From NCBI GenBank assembly GCA_000333855.2, contig CM007320.1, positions 2,097,828 to 2,161,827 of the forward strand: a DNA stretch of 64,000 nucleotides, written 5' to 3'. Of the stretch, positions 1-10,567 are shown in pieces. The notes beneath the pieces are model-generated. The model worked only from the letters and a program-made list of their open reading frames with translations, had not been told where the DNA came from and did not search any database. Every line of letters starts with the position of its first letter. Position 1 is the first letter of the stretch. The position numbers and the translations under genes were made by a program. This stretch comes from Endotrypanum monterogeii (taxonomy: Eukaryota > Euglenozoa > Kinetoplastea > Trypanosomatida > Trypanosomatidae).

Positions 1-1246
1 ACAAACTAAGTAAGAAAAGTAACTGTCACGTAGTCACACGTAGGTTCGTAGACACAACTTTTTTTAAATTTTTAACGTACGAACCAACACGAACCCCTAC
101 CCCCCACCGACACACACACACGAATACTATACTATATATATATATATATATATAGGAGAAGGAGAAAGAGTAACTGTGCGCGTAGTGCGAGCGAGAGGAC
201 TGAGGGGACGGTCAAAATGGGCTTGGATAACACCACCGGCACAAAAAACGGCGGGAAAAGGGGGAGAAGCGGGCCAGTCGTGAACACACCGAAACCGATG
301 GAAGTATAAAAAGATGAAATGAATGCAAAACAGATAATTAGTGAAGCAGGCAATACACTGAAGCAAAAGAAAAAAAAAAGTGAGAATTGGAAAGCAGCTA
401 CCAAAGACAAAATGAAAATGAAAATTAATACAAATAATGTTTATAAAAAATTTAAATATTATTTTTAGTCAAAAAAAAAAAACGTCGATCAAATCCACAA
501 ACGGTACCAAGCGACACAGAAAGGGGAAAAAAACTGAACGTGGAGGTGATGTGAACGAATCAGAGCATGATCAAAAGAATCAGATGCCTATTAAAAAAAA
601 AAATGCATAAAACGAGAAAGCGAGTCAAGCGCAAAGTAAGCTGAGCACGCAGGTGTCTTCTTGGAGCACAAACCAAGCAGAGACGAGCAAATATGCACAA
701 GAAATATAAAAACGAGCAGCCAACTGCGCAGGTGCTAATACTTTTCCCTTTCAATCCAATCAAACTGCACACAAACGAAAAAAAAAAGAAACTCAACAAA
801 AATGACGAAGGGCTAAAGGAGAGAGTTAGCACGTCGGGTATATATAATTCCAAAAATATATAAATATGTGTTTGTATGCTTTGTGTTATGAATATTTTGA
901 GTATACACGATGACTCTACTCTCTTTCTTCGCACAGGGTCCGCCCAACGTACGGCGTAGAGGGGATGTTCAACGGAAAAATATCACAAACACCGACACCT
1001 CAACAACAGCAGCAGTTGTGCTGTCAGCTTTCCTTTGATCCTCTTCAACGTTGACTTGGGTGGTGGACGGTGGGCACTGATCACACCCTTTCCCTACGTT
1101 TAAGTATCTCTGAGTCGTCCTTGGACAATGGTGGCAACCGAAATAATGATAATAAACTTTGATTTCTCGTGTCGCTGACCTCACCCCCTCCACCTCCTTG
1201 GCTACACTCTAAAGCCCCCTAGCTTGTTATTCACTATCAGTGTGCG

Positions 1247-1277
<31 letters not shown>

Positions 1278-4200
1278 CCGTTTATCGTCCTTCAGTTGGA
1301 TACTGTGGATAACCCCCTCCCCGTCTTTTCGATTGTTATTATTTTGGATTCTGTTGTTCGTTTTTTTTCTTCTGAAGAGGGGGTTGGGAGCAAGGGCAGG
1401 AGGTGGACAGGTAATAATTCTAATTGTTTTTTCTCCTGTTCCCTGTGTGGGCACCGATAGACACACACGCACACAAACCCAATAAAAACTCAACAAAACA
1501 AAAGCACCAAAAAAAAAAGAGGTGGCGAGGTGGGGACAGGGGGCAGAAAAGGGGGAAAGGGAAGAAAAAAAAACGACGGATGAGCAGACGACAGAGGACA
1601 GAGGACACAAAAGCCACGAAAGGCACGATCAAATAAATTACAAAAGAAAGAGAGAGCAAATCATGCAAAATAAAAATAAAAAAGCAACCTTGCTTTTATT
1701 CAGATTACGTAGATTATCCCCGCTCTGTTGCCTTTGTTGTTGTTGGCAAATCTACGATAAAAAAACAATAAAAAGGGGGTGGGAGGGCCGAGTCCCGTGT
1801 TTTGATCTCGTTTCAACCTCTACGAAATGTATGAGGCTCAACTCTAACTTTAAGAACCCCTGCTGCCTAGTGGGTGATCACTAGGGAGGGGAGCTCCAAT
1901 TATCGGCGCTGAGATGCGTGGGCAGTACACGATGGAAAAGTTAATTTTTTTTTTCCAAGCGAAAAGGGAGTTGCGCAAAGCTAAATAAGGAACGACAAGA
2001 AGCAAATAGAAAATTGGACCACAGGTTAGATCTCATGAACGTGCGAGAGCACACGTCACGCGAAGAAATATAAGTATGGGCGAGAAAGAAAAAAAAAAGA
2101 ATACAAAAAAAAACAAAGTAAAAATGGAGGCAGCCAGGAGAGGGAACAAAGCAGATGCCACACACTTGAGACACAGGAATAAAAGGAGGAAGGAAATGAA
2201 TTCGGAAGCGGAAATCACGACAGAGGCTGGATTTCGAAATATGCGTCAGTCGCCCAAATAAGATGTAGGCAGCGATGAAGCGGAGAAGGAAGAAACACGT
2301 ATCCAGTGTATTAATAATTCGTGGGTTCAGTTTCTGTAAGTCCACCACCACAACCACCCTCCCCCCCCCTCCTCCTCTCCTCTCCCCTCCCGGTGCCGTG
2401 TTCTCTCTCTCCCTCCCTTTCAACGAGATGTGCCCGCGTATCTGAGGAGGTCCACTGAGAATTCGATGCTCCAACAACTCACAAAACCTCCGCCGGCTCA
2501 ACCAACGCGCGAAAAGGGGAAAACAAGTAAGCGCACACGTAATACTTATACTACTACCCAAGTGTCAAAAGACTTGGGTTGTATTATTTTATCCTGGAGA
2601 CAAAAAGGCGATTGAGGACGAGCGAGGAGCGAGGGGGATACAAAAGGGGGGAAGGCTAAGGAAAGTCGATCGAGAATACCCAGCGCGATGGACAAATATT
2701 CTTCTGAAGGAGGATGGAATTTTTTATTAAAAAAAAAGAAAAGCGTACTGCTCATGCGCAGATGAGCAAGAATAGCCCTTTAATCAGCGGTGGCACACTG
2801 TCTGGGAGCACTAAATCTATATAAGGGGGTGACCGACAAAAATATTCAAGGGAAATATACCAAAAAAAAAATAATTTTATCCGTTTTCGGTCAGATGAAC
2901 AAGTGAGAGAGAACAAAAAAAAGAAAAGAGGTAACACAAAGACAATAACCGAAAAAAAAAAAAACACGTATGCATGAACAAATATATATATATATATATA
3001 TAGAGAGAGAGGAATCACAGTCAAATGAAGACAGGGAGCACCAACGGGTGCTCAACAGAAAAATAAAAGAAAAAAAAAACGAGTAGGATAGCAGAGCAAG
3101 GAGAAAAAAAAAAGACAGAATGAGAAAGGCGAGTGGAGGAAAACGGGGGAGTGAGGGCCGGAAGAGGACGGCAAAAGAGCGGCGAAACCGTGCGTGGCGC
3201 TCGCACTGGAACGAAGACGTTAATGGGGTGGTGACCAAAGTTAATAAAGAGGACGAGACACACAGAATACAAGAGATTAGTAATAAAAATAAAAGAGGCT
3301 GCGGGGAAGGAAGACCCGAGAAGCAGAAAAATTTGAATGATGAGGTGTGAAATGCCACAAGATGTCAAGTAAGAGGAGCAGTTGGACTATGAGAGAGAGA
3401 AGGGGAGGTGGGGGGTTGGTGACACAGAAAGTACCCGCAAGAAAAAAAAAGGGGGGAGGAGAGACAATGAGATGATGTGTGACTGGCACACTCACAGACA
3501 CGCACACACACTAAAGAAGTGCAGCAAGATAGATGAGTAAGGCTTCTTGGGCGAGGGTGTCCACCCTCTCCCCACCGTGTACGTACGAATATACACTGTA
3601 CGCGCCCGTTGTTCGCGTTACCAGAGGGTGAAGGGGACGTGCCGATGAATTGGGTCGATACAATTGTTGGAGGGAAGCAGGAGGGGGGATGCCTTGCAGT
3701 CGATGCCGAGAAACAAAAAAAAATACAACCATCAAGATGTCACCCGCTCTCTTTCTCAAAGGACGACAAACAGAGAGAAATGAGAAGCAAAAAAAAAAAC
3801 AAGGAGGTCGTTTCCCGGGGAAAATGATCGAATCAGTGGAGGGAAAAGTTGTTGTTTTTTCGAGCGGCAGTAGAAAAATAACCCTGGAATAGATCCCCTC
3901 ACGCACCCACGGAGTCAAAGAAATACTGAGTAACACACAGACACACTTAGCACAAAAGAAGAGAAACGAAATCGACAAGCCTCTCCTCTCTGATCGTCGA
4001 TCGTCCGTATGATGATGATGATGATGGTGTCAATTTATATATATATATATTTGGTATATATGCCTATGTGCGTATGTAATATGTATCCTTTGAGCGTTGT
4101 GGTGCACTAAGACGGTGAAGAAAAGAGGAGGTGGAGAAACGCACGCACACGCACACGCAGGAGTGCACAAAAACGAAACAGGGAGTTCAAAAAAAAAAAA

Positions 4201-5389
4201 AATTCCTCCAACTCAATTCTTTGCCGTTGATGTTCTTCTCGACTTGATGTCTGTCGTTCAGCGACTGAGCAATAGGGTGTGTGTAGAGAGGAGGGTGGCG
4301 CGCGTGTGTTTGTGTATTCGGATGTTTTTGAGAAAAATAAAATGGAGGGAGAAAGAATAAAACGAAAATCTGAGCCTCAGCATTGGAGCGTTTCCTCGGA
4401 GTATGTGGCTCGCCCGATAATTCAAGCCCGTGAACGTAGACATTTTTTTTTTACGCGAGACACTAGGTCCGCTTTCACATAGCGTGCAAGCCTCCTTGAG
4501 TATGCTGATAATGGTGTGTAATGTTTTTTTTTCGTTGAGTATTGACGAAAGAAAAGAGCTGCACCAGCCATCAACGTCGCCTTTGAACCTTTCCTAGTGA
4601 AAAGGCTCTACAGGGAGTGGATGGGTAGAGAGGGGAAAGAATGAAAATAAAATGGGAACAACAATCAAAAAATTAAAAAAATACACCCGCGGCTGAAGGA
4701 GAGGGGCTTCGAAGAGGTCAAAAATAACATTTTTGTTTGTATGTATTACATATCATGAGAATGAAGTCTGTTGCTAAAGCACCCGTTTTCTTATCCTTCG
4801 TGCTTCGGGTCAGTTCTGACTGGCCAGAGAGAGGCGAGAGTTGAAAAACAAAAAAGGGAATAATGAAAATGTAGGCCAATATATTAATCTAGATAACTAT
4901 ATACACCAACACGCAAACTAATAATTATTATGCTTACATACACACACAGAGACACATATAATGTATACAATCACACACATGCACACAAATATTTCTATAT
5001 TCGATCAAGTTTATGCGTATGTGTTTGGAAACGTGAAGGAATCCAGGTTTTTATTAAGTGTAAAGAGGAGGAGCGAAAAAAAAAAAGGGGGAGGGGAGGG
5101 GAGGGGGAGCCTTGCTCACTGACTGTAAAAAATAAAAAGAGCCAGGTTGTGAAAACCGAGAGATCAAGCAGGGCGAAAGCGACTACACGACGGAAATCAT
5201 TCGTTGTCGAATGAAAGAAGATGGACCCACAGATTAGGCAGAGATGAGTGTACGCATGTAAATGAAACTTCAACACCCATTTTTTTTTTCGAAATGAAGA
5301 ATACTAGCTCAAAAATAAAAATTTGTATGTCTAAAGAAGTTAAGGGAGGAGAAGAGGGAGGGCAATGCAGTGAAGTGCAGCGTAAACAA

Positions 5390-5413
5390 TTTTTTTTTTT
5401 TTGGGGGGGGGGG
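5390..5413. repeat. T(13)G(11) homopolymer junction
   Basis: Thirteen T are followed directly by eleven G on the plus strand, which is poly-C then poly-A in the presumed transcript. It is one of five such perfect junctions in the spacers of this window, with unrelated flanks. Confidence 0.9.
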
Positions 5414-5473
5414 TAAAGAGAAAACCCATCCACAGGCACACACACACACACATATATATACATATATCCATAT

Positions 5474-5510
<37 letters not shown>

Positions 5511-6080
5511 ACCAGTGTGCAAGGGAGCGTGTGACGCACCACTCTTATGTGACTTGTGCATAGTCATTGGTTCAAAATATATAGATATATCTATATAGAT
5601 ATAGATCTATATATGATACTCTTCCCTGCCTTCGCGTATAAATCTCTCTCAAGGGGAAGAGGAGACGGCGAAAGACGGAAAGGGGAGGGGGGTATGGTGT
5701 GAGTGAATACAAAGGTGAGACAATAGAGAAAAGGTGTGTGAGAGAAATGGGAGGGCCTGAATTTCCGTGCGGATAATTAAAAAAAAAACGTACTTGGGAA
5801 ATAAGAGAGCGGAGGAGGGGGAGAGGAGGGGGGGCGCTGAGGAGACAGACAAAAAAAAAAAAGGTCGTGTAACGCAGAAGCAAAACAAGCGAAAAAAAAA
5901 CATATCAGGAAAGAAAATGGGCGGCGCGATGGAGCGAGTAACTGACTTGATGCGGTTAGCTTCTTTTTTTTTTTCTGTCTCTTGTTTTCATGTTCTTCTG
6001 TTTCGTTCCAAATTCAATTATTACAGCGATAATATACACAAACTCAAAGAATATTTTGTCGTATATTCATATATATATAC

Positions 6081-6102
6081 TTTTTTTTTTGGGGGGGGGG
6101 GG
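6081..6102. repeat. T(10)G(12) homopolymer junction
   Basis: Ten T are followed by twelve G, only about 670 bases from the previous copy. In the leftward transcript it reads as a C-run followed by an A-run. Confidence 0.9.
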
Positions 6103-6723
6103 TGGGGAGAACGTTGATAAAAAAAAAGGAAGGTAAAAAAAGAAGAGCAATGTAAAATGAGGTGGGCCGAGAATAGAGCAAAAGGGGGGAGAGAAGGAAT
6201 TGTGCAATGAGGGGGCATACGCACAGGGAAAACAATTTAGGTGTAGAGCCAACGGGGTCAAGCACGTTGCGAAAGTGAAGATGCCTCCCATCCTCCAAAG
6301 GGAGAAAGACCCCCACACACACATACACACACAAAGAACCACGCAGGGAGAGAAAGATATACAAAGATATGCATACACAAACGCACACACACACACATAC
6401 AAACCCTCAGCAACATCGAGGAGATTTTCTTTTTCTGACGAATTTCTCGTCGAGCTGCGCGGGATCCTCCACCCGAGACACGCACGTTTTTTTTTCTGGT
6501 TATGCGCACATGCCCTAAGCGTGCGTGTTGATGTGTAGGTATACGTATCACGCGAAAGGGAGACACTTGCACTGCTGTACGTGCTCGGCTCAGTTCATCA
6601 AAAAAAAAGGATCCCCTATTACATTTGTTCTGTTCCCCTGTACCTAAATGAAATAGCGCCCACCCCACCTTCTTTGATCTGCCCCGCTCCCCCTCCTCAT
6701 CCCCCATTTCGGGGTTTGAAACT

Positions 6724-6775
6724 ATAAATAAATAAATAAATATATATATATATATATATTTATTTATTTATTTAT
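6724..6775. repeat. 52-bp perfect AT palindrome
   Basis: AAAT repeats run into a TA core and then ATTT repeats, with 26-bp arms that pair perfectly around the centre near 6749.5. It can form a cruciform in DNA or a long A-U hairpin in RNA. Confidence 0.85.
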
Positions 6776-9289
6776 TGATTTATATACGTACATATATGAT
6801 GCCAACATGCTGCTTACTTTCCTAGCTATCCTTCATGTCTCTCGGTCGTCCCTCAGCAATGGATACTCGAATAAATAAAGGGGGGCCGTGAGAGAGGGAA
6901 AAAGAGGTGGATATCTGTCGCCGCCCTCTTACATGTTCAACAACATATTCCCATGGATTCTGCTTCTCCAGCAGCAGAAGCAGCAGTCAGCACCCCCATT
7001 ATCACCGCCGGGGGAGGGAAGGAGAGGGGGGGGTCCAAAGCAACTACATAGAGAATGAGAGAGGAAGAGGGGGGGAAGAAAAAAACAAAAAATAACCGTT
7101 AAACATACAATCGATAATGGGCTCGAGGGGTAAGGAGAAATAAGTAAATAAAGCAGCCAGTAATTCAAATTCGATATGCAGAGAATGAGATGGAACAACA
7201 AACAAAAAAAAACACAATAGGGATCGTCAGCGTGGTGAGCTGCGTGTGCATGTTCACGCGTGGTGTACCTATTTTGAGCTATTTTGGAAATATTTTGCAG
7301 ACACGCGTCACCGCCCACGCTTCACAGAAGAAAGGAAATATATTTATAAAAAAAACATTTTAAAGAGAGAATGATCCTTTAAGCATGTGGAGATGTAAAA
7401 CAAGTAAACGAGAATAGGAAGAAAGAGCAAGAATTGATGATGTCTTATTCCGTTTTCCCTCTGTTGACAAAAAAAAACAGTTTTTTTTTCAAAGGGTGTG
7501 CATATGCCAAGGTGGCCGTATCTCTGCATTAACTATTCACAGGCTTCGGGGCAGAGGGAAGGGACGACGTTGCTGTTGTGTCTGTGTGTACGTAGGGGGA
7601 GGGGAGCGAGACAAAAAAAAAGCCGAATACAGCTAAAACGATGCTGGAAGAAATACAAGAGGTGGAGAAACACCGACACAGCCAGCCCCCCCCCTCCCCT
7701 CTGCTGCACACACACGCACACATATAAAAAAAAAAAAATCAATTGAAGTAATGGAGAACAAAGGGAAAAAATGCACCAATCCGATCAAAAGAGCAGATAG
7801 AAAACCACACAAACACGGAAAAACAGTAATATTATTTGAATGAATTACGACGAGGAAAAAAAAAGGAATTTTCTTAATGGAGGAGCAGAAAAATCTCTGA
7901 CGAGAGGATGAGAAAAGAACAAAAAAAAAGAGAGAGCAGGGTGGGAAAGAGGAGAAGGGGTGGTGGCGCTTTTTTGTTGCTATTGTTTTGTAACCTCTTT
8001 GAGTAACACGACATCAGCTCTGCAGGTTAGAAACACAAAGCACGCACACAACAGAAAACCTAAAGCCTACTCGATACGTTTTCATATTGCTCACGGTGTG
8101 CCCTTTTGAGGGGCCATTCGGGTCAAAACTCATTGCAGCCACTTCCCTAAGAGAGATTTTGCTGTTTCTCTACTGTATCCTCAAACTTTATTTTTTTTTT
8201 CCATGACCGCTGCCTCACCTCTACTGAGCTTCCCCCATCACCTACCGGAGAAACTTTTTTGTGTGTCTACATCTGCGCTCCATAGAAGTTCAATGCTGCC
8301 CAAAAATTAAAAAAAAAGAGCAACAACAATTAAAATGCAGGGGTTATCCCTCAATAGGGAAAGGAAGGAAGGGGAGATCAGAGGAGGAGTGTTACAGTTC
8401 CCTCCATTTGTCTTCCCCCGCCATCACCTCAACCCTCCCCACACATGAGCACGTGCAGACGCTGGAAGCCGGCATGAACAAAAAGGAAAAGCCAAGAAAT
8501 AAAAAAAAAAAAAGATGGCGAAAATAGTCGCCAAGGGATGCGCACAGGATGAGGAGTGGACAGAAGCACAGAAACGGAGGAGGAACGAAAAAGGCGTTTT
8601 AGGGCACATAAAAACAAAAAATGCAAAAAATTGCAAAAATTTTCTAAAAAAGAATAAGCGGAAGAAGTTGCGTGAGTGAGCAGGGGAGGAAGGGAGGGGG
8701 GACGCCTTCCCCACAAAACGTGTCACAAAATGAGGGTACCCAATGACTTTAAAAAAATGGGAAAAAAAGATTGAAAGGCCTGCGCGGAAGAAAAAACACT
8801 GTTTATCAAAAACAAAGACGGTGACAGCGACCAAAGGGCACTTTTCAAAAAACAAATGCAGTATTAACATTCATGACTCTTACGCACATACGCATATGTA
8901 TATGTAAATGTGTGTTGGCCCCTCAAATAAAGAGATGACCTACAGCCAACACGCAGATTCAAAAAAAAAAAAAATGGCATTAAAAAGCAACAAAAAATCG
9001 TTTTCTGAAGGGGTAATGCAATAAAACCTAAAACAGAGCAGACTCAGTGACTGCCACGAACTTGTAAACAAAGTGAAAAAGTAATTTAAAAAACAAGCGG
9101 GGAATAAACACACCTAAAAATGGTTAACCGAGACGTCCCAATAAGAATCAAGCCCACACACACGTACTCCTACACACACACACAAACAAAACAACAAAGA
9201 ATCACGACTCGTGCTGTATCAGATTAATACGACGACTCGCCGACACCAATGAGCTCCCGCTCACATTCGCAGTCGCCATTTTTTTTCTC

Positions 9290-9316
9290 GTGTGTGTGTG
9301 TGTGTGTGTGTGTGTG
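9290..9316. repeat. (TG)n microsatellite
   Basis: About 13 TG units in the spacer, read as CA repeats in the leftward transcript. Confidence 0.9.
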
Positions 9317-10202
9317 GATGTCGTGTTCACCTCCCTTTTTTTTTTCCTTTGTTCAATATACCGGTAGCAAACATGACGCAAGAAACAACCGGGAAGAACA
9401 AAAGAGAATAGAAGAGATCGATGTCGCAGAAATCACACGGCAGGTAGATAAAAGACGATTCCGGCATCGCATACGGTAACGTATCAGGAAGGGGAGGAGC
9501 ACCACACACATGCCAGAAAATTTTAAAAAAGAAATGCATGGAAAAAAAAGAAAAGGGAGGCTAATGAGATCTGATATGTTTAAACTTTTGGTGAGTCAAA
9601 GACGCCAAGAACACAAAAAAAAAAGTGAAAATGAACTGGAGAGAGCAGAAAGTCCGTGTGCGAGGAGCACAGCAATTTTATGTATATACAAATACACAGA
9701 GATGAAAGGAAAAAGAAGGGGGAAGCAGGGTAGCAGGCAAAGACTGGTCATTGAGAAACGGAAGAAGAAAAACAAGAAAAACCCCTGATAAACACACACA
9801 CACACACACGTATTTTCTCTCACGAGGGGAGAGGGTAGCACATGCGAATTGGTCGGGGTACAGTTCACGTGCATATAAATTATTGCTGTCAACACTGTGC
9901 ACAAAAAAAAAGAAACAGGGAAATATGTGCGTCGAGGTGAGGGGGGAGGGAATGAGATATAGTCTAGGTTCGGCGAGCATAACTCTCAGCCTGAGACATG
10001 CCCACGGCGTGGAAACGGCAAAGGGACAGAGAAAGACAAAAACAAAAAGCGCTGCGCTAACGAGTGCGATTGCTTCGGCTCGGCGAAGAGGCACGTAACC
10101 CGCAAAGACATGCAAGCACAGTCGAACAAAAAAAAAAGTTTATATACACATATATATTGATGTATTAATGTATTTATCTACGGCAGGTAATACAGAAGGA
10201 AG

Positions 10203-10231
10203 CACACACGCGCGCGCGCGCGCGCGCATAT
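10203..10231. repeat. Alternating CA/CG tract with (CG)9 core
   Basis: A CA start leads into nine consecutive CG steps (10209-10226), ending in CATATA. It is a strictly alternating purine-pyrimidine tract of the kind that adopts Z-DNA under negative supercoiling. It lies about 340 bases beyond the stop codon of the RRM gene at 10568-12577, inside its probable 3' UTR. Confidence 0.85.
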
Positions 10232-10498
10232 ATAAATATATTCATATAAAAGGACACTTCGCGATGTGAGAGCAGAGCACCCCTCACCGTCCTCTCTCTG
10301 AGACCGCCCAAAAACACTGTGCGGAGACCGTCCTGCACACACTATAGCAAAGAAGAATAAAAAAGGGAAGTAGGTGACGCCCCCCCCCAACACCCCACTG
10401 AACACCGGGAGGGGGCGGGGCGTATGTTAAACCCACGGACAGAAACTTTCGGTGCGAGCCGGAGGACTTCGAGAAAAAAAAATCGTAAAAGAACGTAG

Positions 10499-10523
10499 GG
10501 GAGGGGAGGGGAGGGGAGGGGAA
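10499..10523. repeat. GGGGA tandem array (G-quadruplex-capable)
   Basis: Five GGGGA units in a row on the plus strand, about 45-70 bases 3' of the RRM gene stop in the transcript direction. The plus (template) strand can form a G-quadruplex; the RNA would carry CCCCU repeats. Confidence 0.85.
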
Positions 10524-10567
10524 AGGAGGCGGAATACTGTCAAGTGAGGATCAGAGCCACAATCCCT

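Larger units (their letters stand above)
1..10567. other. Non-coding spacer / probable giant 3' UTR downstream of the first RRM gene
   Basis: No open frame here has a recognisable domain or gene-like composition. The open frames are short, often start at non-ATG codons and translate into lysine-, phenylalanine- or His-Thr-rich low-complexity peptides. The plus strand is purine-rich with A7-A12 runs every 50-150 bases, so the transcribed minus strand is U- and pyrimidine-rich, as is usual for trypanosomatid UTRs. It also holds TA microsatellites (about 136-154, 1248-1272, 2981-3002, 5487-5510), CA/TG tracts, two T(n)G(n) junctions, a 52-bp palindrome and a (CG)9 tract, listed separately. Because transcription runs leftward, this DNA lies 3' of the gene ending at 10568. 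It may be its 3' UTR, but the true polyadenylation site cannot be seen. An unrecognised non-coding RNA cannot be excluded. Confidence 0.6.

Noticed and set aside
1941..2561. Minus-strand 206-codon frame
   Set aside because: Low-complexity Phe/Leu/Arg composition caused by poly-A and GA-rich plus-strand sequence; no domain.
4010..4028. TGATGA repeats, resembling snoRNA C boxes
   Set aside because: A short ATG trinucleotide repeat without a D box or terminal stem at snoRNA spacing.
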